64,000 nt of DNA from contig JAGYXB010001017.1 of assembly GCA_022495005.1 (NCBI GenBank), forward strand, positions 1 through 64,000, read 5' to 3'. Under the pieces are notes generated by a model. That model worked only from the letters and a program-made list of their open reading frames with translations. It made no database searches and was not told the origin of the DNA. This stretch comes from Rhyacophila brunnea (taxonomy: Eukaryota; Arthropoda; Insecta; Trichoptera; Rhyacophilidae). The position numbers and the translations under genes are program-made. Of the stretch, positions 48,263 through 60,651 are shown in pieces (the stretch's first letter is position 1; every line of letters starts with the position of its first letter).

Positions 48263-48529
48263 GTAGACGATATATTAGACTTTATTAATTGAGAAACCGA
48301 TGCGGTTACTTGGTAAAATTCCATTTTACAATTTAATTTTAATAATGTTGAATTCCACAAATTTTATTTTTGTCGATAGTTATTTCGGTTGTAACACCAT
48401 CATCAAGGCTATATTACATGATATATGAAATATGTAGTTTCTACGGTGAATGAAAAAGAACCTCTCATCTCTTTTATCGTCAACATGCATAATATTATAT
48501 AGTTAATTAAAATTAAATACAATATGTAG

Positions 48530-48877
48530 TACGTCCGACCCTCGACTTTCGTTCTACTTTCACACAATACGCTATTTCGTACATTTCTTAAAATTTAGAT
48601 TTTTGTTGATAATGCAAAAACTGTACACTTACATGCAGTCACTTCTCTCTCTTCCGCTTCCCGTCGCTTTCTCAAATAAGTAAAAGGGTGGTATTCCACT
48701 ATCACTTCACAAGTTTATAAAGAAAACTTTAACGTTAACTTTATTATACCCATTGATAAATAAATATTTTAAAGCACAATTTTTTATGTTTTTTTTTTAC
48801 ATCCGTCTACTTTCGAACATTCAATGTTCGAACACATTTTCAGGAACCAATTACGTACGAAAATCGACGGTCGCCTG
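48530..48877. mobile_element. MITE with AGGCGGTCCTCG-type ends, copy 2
   Basis: Relative of 33475-33807, in the same orientation, with a small extra stretch near 48765-48795. Confidence 0.62.
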
Positions 48878-49070
48878 TACTTATTTCACGCCGGTAACGG
48901 GTTTTGTCCGATTCAATGAGACATTCTCAACTGAATTCCATTGAAGCGGACAAAACCAGTCATGGTCATTGTTAAACTACGTGGAATAAGTATTTTATTT
49001 TAATTCAATACACTGTCTATCCACCAAGAATTGATATTATACTATATAATATTATCTTTATTTTAATTAA

Positions 49071-50458
49071 GGGGGGACATGCTCGTCGAAGGTCAAAATT
49101 GAGTTTTTATTGTATTTTCAAACCATGATCCTGGACACTCCTTAAACGTTGTAGATAATCTATTTATATAATTTTGAAGCCTTATTATCCTTTATAGTTA
49201 TTTTAAACATTTGATGACTGCATAAAGTATTTTTGTTACATAAAATAGTATTCTTTTAAACCTCTCGCTCTAATGTTTTAGAATATAGTCATATTTCGGT
49301 ACATAACTGTGCAGTGGTGTTAAGATTTTTTACGTTTATTAATTTTTAAACGCATTTATGAAACCATTAGTATAATTTATTACGAGATAATTTTTGTAAA
49401 ATATTCACGATAAAAAATTATATTGATAATCTCTGTGATCCCAAATTTGACAAGAATTAGGCATTTTATTATTCAAAAAATCGGCAAGATTAACACATTC
49501 GAAGATGATTCTAAAGATATTTATTATAAGCTATGTCTTTGACCATTCAAGTGTGATAAACATCTTATGAATAATGATTGCTTTATAATAATTATTGACC
49601 TAAGAATAAGGTAGTGTTTTTTTGAAATACGCCATTTCTTTTGTCATTCCCTAGTGGTTAAGCTACAACATACGACCGTAGCCATAACTTGACAAACTAA
49701 AATTAAAGTAGGGAGTAAAATTATGTTAACGCGCGTGTTTGAACATGTACCTAACCGATTTTTTTTTATTTTTTTTAAACGGTACATGTTCAAACACGCG
49801 CGTCAATATCATTTTACTCCCTACTTCAATTATAGTTTGTCCATTTATGGCTACGGCCGTATGTTGTAGCTTAACCACTGGGGAATGACAAAAGAAATGG
49901 CGTATTTCAAAAAAACACTACCTTATTCTTAGGTCAATAATTATTATAAAGCAATCATTATTCATAAGATGTTTATCAAACTTGAATGGTCAAAGACATA
50001 GCTTATAATAAGTATCTTTAGAATCATCTTCAAATGTGTTAATCTTGCCGATTTTTTGAATAATAAAATGCCTAATTCTTGTCAAATTTGGGATCACAGA
50101 GATTATCAATATAATTTTTTATCGTAATATTTTACTAAAATTATCTCATATAAATTATACTAATAGTTTTATAAATGCGTTTAAAATTAATAAATGTAAA
50201 AAATCTTAACACCACTGCACAGTTATGTACCGAAATATGACTATATTCTAAAACATTAGAGTGAGAGGTTTAAAAGAATACTATTTTATGTAACAAAAAT
50301 ACTTCATGCAGTCATCAAATGTTTAAAATAACTATAAAGGATAATAAGGCTTCAAAAGTATATAAATAGATCATCTACAACGTTTAAGGAGTGTCCAGGA
50401 TCATGGTTTGAATATACAATAAAAACTCAATTTTGACCTTCGACGAGCATGTCCCCCC
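49071..50458. mobile_element. 1.39-kb foldback element with TTAA duplications
   Basis: Two arms of about 680 bp (49071-49751 and 49781-50458) are near-perfect reverse complements, separated by a 29-bp T-rich spacer. Outer ends are GGGGGGACATGCTCGTCGA and its complement, flanked by TTAA (49067-49070, 50459-50462). No ORF. A transcript would fold into one long hairpin. A one-arm relative lies at 61205-62830. Confidence 0.85.
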
Positions 50459-50614
50459 TTAATGTAATGTTTTTATCCACCAAAAATTGACAGTTAACAT
50501 CCATTGAAGTGAATTATGTTATTCTTTCAAATAGATACTTTCTTATGTTAAAAATACTACTTACGTTGTCATATTATTAAATATATGTACATATGGGACT
50601 GCTCAATATGTATA

Positions 50615-51002
50615 CAGTAAAATCTCGTTAATACGAATTCCGTGGGACCGAAAATCTAAAAAAAATTCGAATTACGAAATATGAAATGTGTGGGGGAAAA
50701 ATACTTAAATTTGGGATCATAGATGTGCCTACCAAATTTCCGATTGTTATATATTATATTACCTTCATAAAATAAGTAATTTTTGATGTTTTAAGAAAAG
50801 TCTGTCACAATTTTCAATGAATTGAAATAGTGTACTTTATTACGATTTATTGAATATTTTTATATGCCAGGATTCTGAAATCATTTCGAATTAAAGGTAT
50901 GGTTTTATATGAAAATAATGTTCAAGGGACTTTTTTTTCGTGAAAATTTCGAATTACGGCAAATTTCGAATTATCAGTGTTCTTACTAACGAGGTTTTAG
51001 TG
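50615..51002. mobile_element. Tigger-type MITE (AACCTCGTTAATA), copy 3
   Basis: Inverted copy: CAGTAAAATCTCGTTAATAC at the left, CTAACGAGGTTTTAGTG at the right, flanked by TA at the left. Confidence 0.72.
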
Positions 51003-51009
51003 TTTACAC

Positions 51010-52200
51010 AATAATTAATATGTACATATTATTCGACAGTTGATTAATGTTGTTGTTAAAGCAGTGCATATTACTGTGCAACTGTGACTCAACGTTTCTT
51101 CAGTGCGAACACTGCAATGTAAACTAACACAATCATTTATTTAATTGGGATAACCTTTACTTGTTAGAATTTAATTTTACAACAGTATAATGTTATATTA
51201 AATTTGTGGAATTTTAGCTACCGCTCCTGCCGTACGTGCCGTCATGTATTTTTAAATTGTCCTCTACGTCACAGCGCTGCATGTGCTGACACTGTTATGT
51301 CACGTGATTTTGTGCACTGATACTATTTCGTCTAATGCACTTTTCCATGTTGACTTGTCATAGCAGATTGTCTGTCTCTGGCACTATTGAGAGGAACTAA
51401 ACGCTTACTTTTCTGTTTTTCCATATGCCTATTTACGGTAGATAAAGTGTTCATATTATTGTTGTAATCCGGACAAGGTATCAGTCGATTTTATAATTAA
51501 CAGAATACATTTATTTATCAGACGTTCGTTGCTCAATCATGTTTGCGTAGTGTGCACGGAATTTAGCACGTCAAACAAATAAGGTGAAGATTATAATTTC
51601 TTTTCTCTCATTTGCTACGTAAAAACGTATGTAATGTATAAAGTCATCAGTGATGTGATTTGTATTGAATCGAGATTGTGTTAATTAATCTATATGTAAT
51701 TAATATTAATTTCTGTAAGTGCTAGAATGAATGATGTATCTCAAATGTCTATTACTTATGTATATAACATTATATACTTTCAATTTTAAAATGTCATATA
51801 GTAGGAATATCAGATAGGATTGAATCGAGTATTCGAAAAATTACACAATTTCTCCTCTCCTTTGGCAGTCAAAATAATATAATCCTAATGCTTTAAAACC
51901 GCTAAAATCAAAGATGTTGATGAAAATCTTCCGCCATCATATAGAAGTGTAAGTGAAACCTAAGGCTAATTATTAAATCAGCTGCAATTCTTCTCTCATA
52001 TTTGTAGCAAAATTCGTATGATTAATTTCACAGATTTATTTGAAACACCACGTAATGTAAAAATGTTTTTTAATACAATGATTAATGTTCATATGAACAA
52101 TCCTAAAAAAATCCAAAATAACAGTATGTAATATTATGTAAGTACCAAAACAAAAATGTCATTTATTAAAATAGCATTTTACTTATTAACACTGCTGTAA
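51010..52200. other. No feature recognised
   Basis: AT-rich stretch downstream of TMEM87 without convincing coding, RNA or repeat signal. Confidence 0.4.
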
Positions 52201-52283
52201 ACTTATAGAATATGTATAAATTTTTCTGTAGCTACCAATTCAACCACACTAAAAGCATTCTAGAATTATTAAGTTGTATAATA

Positions 52284-52690
52284 ATGTTCAAAAATCTCCC
52301 TCCAGTATGTCTAGTTTTTGTGATAATTTTGAGTTTGCCATGCATTTTTGCAGGTTTTACTTCCGCCAACCATTGCAGAGAATGTGTGGTCAGAAAACAG
52401 GTTTAATTTCAAAATGCTCTAAAATGAGTTTCTAAATTCATAAAATTCAATAATCAATCACGAAATCAGATGACAATCATTTTGACTTCATTTGAATCGA
52501 CACATTATTGAATACTTGTAAAATCAATGTTTCTCACTGTCAATATTTTCATTTCAGCAGCATTTGAAACAAACACTTTACCTATCGCTCCCGCCAACGT
52601 GGCTTGCTTTACTAGCAAAGAGTTACGAAAGGCACACGTCACATTGGTGTATTTAGACACATACAACTTTGCCTTACGAAATAAATTTGA
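52284..52690 (+). CDS. Possible small secreted-protein exons (weak)
   Basis: An ATG near 52284 opens MFKNLPPVCLVFVIILSLPC, a good signal-peptide-like stretch, followed by HCRECVVRKQ and a possible donor CAG/GTTTAA. About 150 bp on, after TTCATTTCAG, an open frame (TNTLPIAPANVACFT and later LVYLDTYNFALRNKFE) ends at a GT donor-like site. The two do not match a family I know, and no third exon was found. It may be chance. Confidence 0.2.
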
Positions 52691-52954
52691 AAGGTGATGT
52701 TCGCTTTAAAGATTTATCAACATATCTCGAACATACACTTGAAATACGAATTCACGGTAAAAGATAATATAATTGTTCACAAATGTAATACATTTCATTT
52801 GGTTTATTGCATTTTTTTACTCAAACTTTTTTATCTGTCAAACGCGGTGGGCATGTCACTTGAAAGTCACTTGTTACCCCAAGGGCAAAATGGATTGTAA
52901 ACATAATGTAAAATTTTATGTATAATACATTTAATACTATCGACGGAGGGTATT

Positions 52955-53395
52955 GAAATTTAAATTCTAATGGATTTAAGTTTTGTACTATTCCACTTGA
53001 GTCATTTTTTGTGAACTGGATTTCGCTTTTCGGCATATATATATATAGACATATGTATTCTTTTTAACACTACAATAGGCCATGAGGCGCAATGACAGTA
53101 TTGTTTTTAGTGATAGAAGAGAAAACATGACAAACTTCATAAAAGGCTTTGAGAAAATCACATAAATATATTATTATGACCTCCCTGAGAAACGAACCCG
53201 ATGAAAGATCAGCGCCTTACGCACTAGACTACCAGGGCCGTATATTATTAATTTGTTATATAAACGAGAATTAACTGTATTATTTGTCAGTGTGATTGGT
53301 GAGTGCACATTATGCCTGAAAGGCTAAATCCCGGTTACAAAAAACGACTTAAATGGAATAGTACATATCTTAAATCAATTAGAATAATAGTGCTT
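52955..53395. mobile_element. MITE with TGGATTTAAGTTTTGTA ends, copy 2, with SINE inserted
   Basis: Ends match 48010-48262. The middle (about 53040-53255) is extra and contains the S2 tRNA-like head. Confidence 0.6.
53188..53240 (-). repeat. tRNA-like SINE head, family S2, copy 2
   Basis: Minus strand GGTAGTCTAGTGCGTAAGGC (A box) and CGGGTTCGTTTC (B box). Related to 36385-36450. Confidence 0.55.
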
Positions 53396-53805
53396 GTACA
53401 CGTACATGAATTTACTGGCAGCAATAGTGGGTATTTTAAACTACCGTGACAATAACTGTTTACATGTAAAAGTGCTGACTGTCTCTCCAATCTCATTCTT
53501 TAAGAGTGAGCGAGGCACGATATTGTCATTTTATGGTACTATTTGACAGGTAGTGAAAATCGGTCAACCTGAAAATTCATTCATAGTTCGTTTTTTTGCC
53601 GGCGGGTTCGTCACTATCGTTCTACTGCACAGGCGCAGATCTAAAAAATCCTACTGTCGCATGAAAATTCAGAAACTTCCAAAATTTTTTGATTCATGCA
53701 TGCAAGCTTGCAACTGCAGTATAATACATCTTTACCCATACATTTTCTTGTTATGGCCGCGATAATACTTAGTGTCAATAAATCCATGCACGTGTAAACA
53801 GGGTA
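53392..53805. mobile_element. MITE with GTGCATGGATTTACT termini, copy 2
   Basis: Left TTGTACACGTACATGAATTT, right (reverse complement) TGTTTACACGTGCATGGATT. Homologous to 11180-11556 over its length. Confidence 0.65.
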
Positions 53806-53809
53806 TAAT

Positions 53810-55635
53810 GCATTTGTTTCGAATAATCCGAGGTCTTGAAGAAGAAAAAATATTTTCTTAAATTTTATCAAACATTGGCATTATTTTGGTGTAAGTACTT
53901 GTGGTAGATAAAGTGATAAACGCGTTGTATTAAAATCCATCCCTATTTTATCATTCACAAAATATGATATGTATTATAAAAGATATGCTTTATATAATGA
54001 TGTAGTTCCTAAATTGGAATTGGTCTTTTGTAAATTTTATTGTAATCATTGTAGGGTGAAACGCTCGAATAGTAGTATAGTATTAAAAAAAATGGGCACA
54101 AATGTTTGTTTTATGTCCCACACCGTGTTCATCCACCCCGCTTTATCATAAGCCCATGATGTCTAATATTATTACATAATAAGTTTCTTATTTCTTTATA
54201 TGTACAACAATAAAAGAAAGTAAGAGGATAAGCTACATTATTATATACACAGTACGTGCAACTTGATGCAACTAAAATTGATTCAACCTCGTTTATTTCA
54301 CATGCAACTAAATTGATAGCGGTATTCCTATTGCTATTGATTGAATTCTTCAAACGGATTACCATAATATGCTAATTCGTTCAATATGTCCGATCACTGC
54401 ATCTTCGTCTGTTGCCCATTTGAGTGTTTGACACTATCGAAAGATTGCATCTGTATGAAATCCATAAATTAACTTTATTGGGTTTTTTTGAGTTCAAGTG
54501 TTGCGTTGCTTCTCTATGTGTGATCCCGTCTAATATACTTAAACACGCTTTTATTTCATTTTTATAATAACGTTACTAAAAACAAAAAAACATGACACCG
54601 TCTAAACTCTAAAAATAAAATGATGGGCAGCCATTTTTAATGCTTCGTAGTATCCTCTTATATTTTTTAATCGTTGGTTTATTTTATATTTACTAAAGCA
54701 TCGAATGTGCAATTCGAATGGTCCTTAATTATTAGTCCATTGCTAATTTTTTAATATTTTTATTGTTAATATAATACCTTATTGTGTTTTATGTTTAATA
54801 TTTTTAAAAAACATCTCCGATAATTATTTTAGTTTTTAAAACTTTACGGTTACTTAACTTATGTGATCATTTTGTAATACTTTAAAAGTTTGTATTTCCA
54901 TACATTGCATGCTTGGATAAGTATTGAGTCTACTTACTAGATAAAAATAATTAATTTTAATCATATTTTTAATACCTATCACAATTTGATGCCGGGCTGA
55001 CGAGGCCAAATCGTTCTGGACCCATCACTATCGCAATCTCAACTCAGTTTTGCTGTTTCTTTTTTCATTAAATTGTCGACATGGTGGAGAACTGACGTTT
55101 TGAAGTTAAAGATATGTTTTTATTTCATAACTTACATCAATAATACACAATAAATTATCAAAAATGACATCCACAGTCCATCTTGTGAAACTTGTAAATC
55201 CCATTTTTGTCAAAATTTACTATGCTTTGTATACGTCTATGTTAGCAGAACTCCCGCGAAGGCTACAGGTCTGCCTGTGTGCGAATATATAACATGAATT
55301 TAAAGCTGGCTTTACTCTCTCAGATATCAGAGATTACAACGCAAGCCTAAGCAGTTTATCATTCGTTACTAGGCTGATGCACAAATAATAATCGTAAATT
55401 ATCTATTATTATTAATTTCACACACTTCATAATAATTCAAATGTTGTTTATATTTTGACTGATGTCGTATATACTCTTACTAGTCATACTTGTAGATAAG
55501 GACTTATTTTGAATCATTACGCATTCAGCTGCTCCTTTATATGGCCACACACATTGCGCGGTGGCCCTTTGTGTAAGATTCTTGCACCCATGACACGTCT
55601 AATCAAACCTTGTAAACACCAGAAATCATTCTGTC
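53810..55635. other. No gene recognised
   Basis: AT-rich intergenic stretch with only short open frames. No clear repeat ends were found. Confidence 0.4.
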
Positions 55636-55639
55636 ATTA

Positions 55640-55775
55640 TAAGTAAAGCCAATAATATCACACTTTGACATTATATTATTTAGTTGAAAAATCCTCTAAA
55701 TTTTCTATAAAACCGTTTATAACTACACTTCAATAAGTAATCACAATGAACATAAAAATGGCAGGTGAGTAAGAA
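55640..55775 (+). repeat. Repeat shared with the fritz 5' end
   Basis: See 12628-12765. Here it is followed by ATGGCAGGTGAGTAAG, which looks like a tiny coding exon plus donor but has no recognised continuation. Confidence 0.6.
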
Positions 55776-56360
55776 AGTCGGAATAACAACTGAGCAATGT
55801 TAATATTTGTAGAGTTTCCCTTGCATTCGCTAAATAATTTCAAATCTAATCACAAAAGTGTATTTATAGTTGAAATTCTTTTATTATTGTCTATGATTAA
55901 TATCGTCGGCTGTATTTATTATGTCTTAGTGCCTGGTGCACTATTTTATGTTTCCTGCACAAACTATCAAACTTTCAAAACTGTTTCTTTAGAAAAAAGT
56001 TATTTTGGATTTACGAGGTTTACAAAATGACGTATATTTTTCACTACCATAATAATGATTTGGTAATAATATAAACATTTTTTTAAATATATACTTAGAG
56101 TAAGTCAGTTCATCACCAAGGCGACGGCATTCTCTTTATATGATCTATATGTAACGCAAGATCATTATTAATAGTACTTTGCAAGATCATACAAATTATA
56201 TATAAACTGACTGCGTACAAATTTAAGCTTGTGTGAATGCTTATTTTGTGTTTGAGTGATGATGGATTGTGCAGTCATTAAAATAATATTCTTTAATGTG
56301 ATTTATTGATTTATAAATAAAGTTATATTGATATAATATGATATATATTTTTTTCAATAA

Positions 56361-58236
56361 TCTCTATATATATAAAAATCTCGTGTCACGATGTTTGTGG
56401 TCGAACTCATCCGAAATGGCTCGACCGATTTTTATGAATTTTTTTATGTATATTTGTTAGGTATGAGAATAGATCAACAAGTATATTTCATACCGCTAGG
56501 TGATTAGGGTATCTCTATCCAGAAAAAATTTTCTTTTATTTTTTTGACAATTTTTTTTTTGTATTTTTTTTATTATTTGGCATAATAAAATACCTATACC
56601 CCAAATTTTCACCCTCCTACCCCCCACCCTCCTATTTTTTAATCGCGATTTTATTATTTTTGTATGAACAAATTTAACCGTCGTTCGTATTTCTAACAGA
56701 ACGAAATTATTTATGTTGTTGAATGACAGATGGCGCTACGTCCGAGAAGAATTCAAGAGAAGCGTCGCGCCATTTTGACATTTCATTCGGCATATCACAA
56801 CGCAGTGCGTGCAAAATTTTGTACGATTTATTTTAATTTATCTATTTTATGTGCGTGTATCAAAGTCACAATGCCAGCAAGACGCAAGGGGGGCCATTTG
56901 GGCCGTCGAACAAATAAAGCAACAAACATGCGAAATAGTAGAGTAGAAAGAACAGACGAACAAATCCAACAAGATAACAAAAACGTGCGTGTAAGCATGT
57001 CGCAATTGCGTGCATCTCAATCACAAGAGGCACGAGCTGAATGAAATCAACAACGACAATTGGAACGGAGCCAAGCGCGCCGGTTCGTAGTTAACACACG
57101 CAGAGCAAATGACCGACAACGCCAATAAGTACATCGAACATTTACATCCGCTTCGTTCCTTCGTCTCGCATTCGAGTACGAGCCAGATATTGAATATTCC
57201 GCTCATCCGAAAGTGCTGATTGGTGCTATGGACAAAGAATGTCCCCATTGTCATGCGCTCAAATTCAAACATGAGTCAGCCGGGATGTGTTGCGCATCAG
57301 GAAAAATGCAACTACCAGAAATTGAGATACCACCAGAACCATTGAACAGCTTGCTCATTGGCACGGTTCCGGATTCAAACCTGTTCCTGAAGTCCATTCG
57401 CACATTCAATTCATGCTTCCAAATGACTTCGTCCGGAGCAACAGAAATAGTTCACAATACTGCGGCAAATGGTCAACAATTCCATTCTACGTTCAAAATC
57501 AAAGGTCAAGTATACCACAAAGTAGGCTCATTGCTGCTAATGCCAAACGAACCACATACATTTTTACAAATCTACTTCATGGGCGCGGCGGTGAGGACAT
57601 CAATCATGTGGATGCACGTTGCGGCTACAATAGCCTCAATTCGCCTAATGCCAGGCGCATCGTCGGCGAACTGGACGCCCTGTTGAATGAGCACAATGAA
57701 TTATTGAAATTCTTCAAAGCACACATGCACGAATTGCAAAGTGACAATCACGCTATTGTCATCAATCCTGATAAAACACCAGCTGGAGAGCACGTACGTC
57801 GATTCAATGCGACTGTTGTTGACGACATTGCTGGAATCATGGTTGGCGACCGCACATCGACGCGAGAAATCGTGATTCGAAGAAGAAACAATAATCTGGA
57901 GTTCATCGCTGACACACACCGTTCATACGACGCTCTCCAATATCCGCTAATTTTCTGGAAGGGACAAGACGGATATTGCATAAACATTAAACAACGAGAT
58001 CCTGTCACAGGTAATTCATTCATTATGAACATCATTACTCATTTTGAATTGAGAAAATGAATGGTTGATGTTTTTTTGTTTTTATCGGCGGTCATCGTCT
58101 ACAGTGCTCTATTCCTCTTTCTGTCATAGATCCCATCCCCACACACTTACGATACATTCGTTACTTTTTATTTAACAACCAAAATATTCACTAGAAATAA
58201 TTTATATGGCTGAAAAACGTTTGCCTGGTCAGCTAG
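56361..58236 (+). mobile_element. Helitron, truncated
   Basis: Starts TCTCTATATATATAAAAATC after A and ends GCCTGGTCAGCTAG before T, fitting Helitron insertion between A and T with TC and CTAG ends. It carries a Helitron-like N-terminal coding region only (pseudogene at 56872-58060); the HUH nuclease and helicase parts are missing. Confidence 0.8.
56872..58060 (+). pseudogene. Helitron-like N-terminal domain protein, broken
   Basis: ATG at 56872 begins MPARRKGGHLGRRTNKATN. TGA at about 57042 and TAA at about 57127 interrupt it. The conserved zinc motif block CPHCHALKFKHESAGMCC and NSCFQMTSSGA follow. A frameshift near 57590 moves reading into the frame with GELDALLNEHNELLKFF, VINPDKTPAGEHVRRFN and YDALQYPLIFWKGQDGY. 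The last stop is at about 58058. No Rep or helicase motifs follow. Confidence 0.8.
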
Positions 58237-58479
58237 TATCAATATAGAAATTTGAAATTGTATTAGCCGGTGTTTTGTAAGAAGGGCGAATTAACCAAAA
58301 TGTTATTTTACAGGAGGATTTTTAACTTGACATTTATTTGTTAATTATCTGTGGATGATTGTAAATGTCTAACAAGTTTATAATAAAGCGTAGAAAAAAT
58401 ACTATCTTTATAATAGGCCTTATAATATAATATTTTAAAAGGCCTAATATGTCTCATTCGCTTTTTATTCGTAATACTA

Positions 58480-58876
58480 AGTGGATATTCGCCCATACAA
58501 AGTACTTTCCTGTGGAGACAATAAAGCTAGTGAGTACATATTGCTTTTTCATCACTATCTCGATTTCGCCAAAATGGTTGATTCGCCCTTTTTACAAAAC
58601 ACCGACGATAACATGTGTTGTATTGGCCTCAAATGGAAATGGGCTGAACACATAGCTCGAAGAAGGGACAATCTTTGGATAAATCTAGTCATCCAGTGGT
58701 ACCCAAGAGGTACAAAACGTCCGCAAGGTAGACCTAGAGGCTGCTGGTTCGATGAAATAGTCAAGTTCTCCGGAAGTACGTGGCAACGCAACGCACAGGA
58801 TCGAAAGAAGTAGAATCAGCTTGGAGAGGCCTTCATCCAGCAGTGGATAGATTCTGGCTGATGATGATGATGAACA
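58480..58876 (+). pseudogene. LINE 3' end fragment
   Basis: Reads WAEHIARRRDNLWINLVIQW, YPRGTKRPQGRPRGCWFDEI and TWQRNAQDRKK, a typical end of an insect LINE ORF2, then GGCCTTCATCCAGCAGTGGA and a GATGATGATGA tail. Best preserved of three copies (others 29868-30245 and 38600-38985). Confidence 0.8.
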
Positions 58877-58976
58877 TGTGAAATTGCCAAACGTAAGATT
58901 CTAAACTGGATCATGGCGACATTCTGTCACTTGACCATGACATACTATGCTAATACATGACATTGGATTATTATTA

Positions 58977-59577
58977 TAGTCGTACTCGGTTATTACGATC
59001 TCAGACATAGCGAGATCTTGGATGTAATGAGGAAACATTCGTTGACATTTTGGTTTATGATTTACTCCATACATTTATTCACTGTTATAACGAGTAACTT
59101 ATCGGATATACCGAGCAAAACTGTTGAACAAAAGTGTCTATCGTTAAAAAACAACATTTTTGACCCTAAGCAATAAAATCCGACCGGGCAGTTAACTAGA
59201 CCGATGCCGCCGGGATCGGATTACGTTTATGACACTAGTTAAGTGTTGTAAGTACCTAATTGGTGTTTTCGTCGACAACATTGAAAGAGTATCCATGCAT
59301 ATGGCTGAAATTGCATGTAAAAAATCCAAGCTTTGTGAAGTCAGTAGGTACCTACCAGTGTTGGCGGCTCAGCACTTCATTATAATAAACAACTTCTTTT
59401 GTAGATTATGAATGCCATGCTTGTTTCGGGGATTTATACAATGGTTTTCAGATTTTTTATGTTCTATGCTTAAATAAAACGTGGCGCGAAAAATGTTATA
59501 TAACGATATAAAGAGTAATGCTTATATTGAGCAAATTCAGTTGGTCCTATCTAACTCGTAATAACCAAGTTCGACTG
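58977..59577. mobile_element. pogo-type MITE with TCGGTTATTACGA ends
   Basis: Left TAGTCGTACTCGGTTATTAC, right (reverse complement) CAGTCGAACTTGGTTATTAC, flanked by TA. No transposase frame. Confidence 0.68.
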
Positions 59578-59869
59578 TAATTATAAAATAAAATTCTGCA
59601 TGTGAAATATGATTTAGAATATTTTTACTATTGGATCAAATTTGTGGTGTCTTTTTTCACTTAGCTGGTCGATCTGCCACGCTGACCCCCACTAAGACCG
59701 GGCCCCCAGACTAGAGCTCTGTCAACCCTCTGCTGTGGGAGCCATGCAAGTGACATATAATTAGAAAATGGCTCTGGAGCAATTTTGACGTCAAATTATG
59801 TATAAGGAAAATTCTGTGAGCAAAAGGAAGAGGGCGATATGTTTTAAAAATCGAAACATGAGTTAAATA

Positions 59870-60286
59870 CAGAGCGTTGGAGTAGACCCTTTTTTGAGTT
59901 GCTCAGCTCCGGGACCTGCAGGGTCTGCTCCGCTCCGGGTAAAAACTTTAATATGTATACAAATGTTGAAAAAATAAAAAAATAAGTAGTTTTAAAATAA
60001 TTGTCATTTTCATTATTAATTCTATTAAACAAAATTCCAACAACAAATCGTCTCTCATTATTGGCCTCTTCTGTCAAAAAAGTGAGGTTCTTAATCACTC
60101 GGCAGTGTTGCCATATTTCAAATAATTCCAGTGTTGCAAAGTGTCAAAATATACTATTTTCATTGGATTTTAGGACTACAATTTAATAATAAAAAAAAAC
60201 ATCCGGAGCAGTGGAGCACTACAAATTTGCGGTGCTCCTGCTCCGGGGTAAAATCCCAGTGCTCCGAGCTCCGCTCCAACGCTCTG
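59870..60286. mobile_element. 417-bp hAT-type MITE
   Basis: Ends CAGAGCGTTGGAGTAGA and (reverse complement) CAGAGCGTTGGAGCGGAGC, flanked by perfect 8-bp duplications GTTAAATA (59862-59869, 60287-60294). Confidence 0.85.
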
Positions 60287-60651
60287 GTTAAATATGTCAA
60301 ATGAACCATGATACACGTATGCACAAAATGAGAAAAAGGATTAGACCCTATCAACGCTTCTAAATTTCAAACAGAATCATTGGAGTTACCATGGCATACA
60401 GCATGGTCCAAAAATCAATCTTCTTTTGGCTTTCCTGAAAAGTAGCGAATTTAAACTTAACACCTTGTTCCTGTCGCACACAGAATTTATTTTTTATATT
60501 CAAAAATTAAATTTCATTAGAAAATTCTATTAAACATATTATATTTTATAATTATTTACGATAATGATTAAATTTTTTGAGACAAAAACCATAGCAGATG
60601 TTTACACATTCTTTGGTTCATTCCATGGACAGCAAGTTAATGATGAAATAA

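Noticed and set aside
55755..55775. Mini-exon reading MNIKMAG followed by a GTGAGT donor
   Set aside because: It lies at the end of a dispersed repeat and no continuing exon was found.
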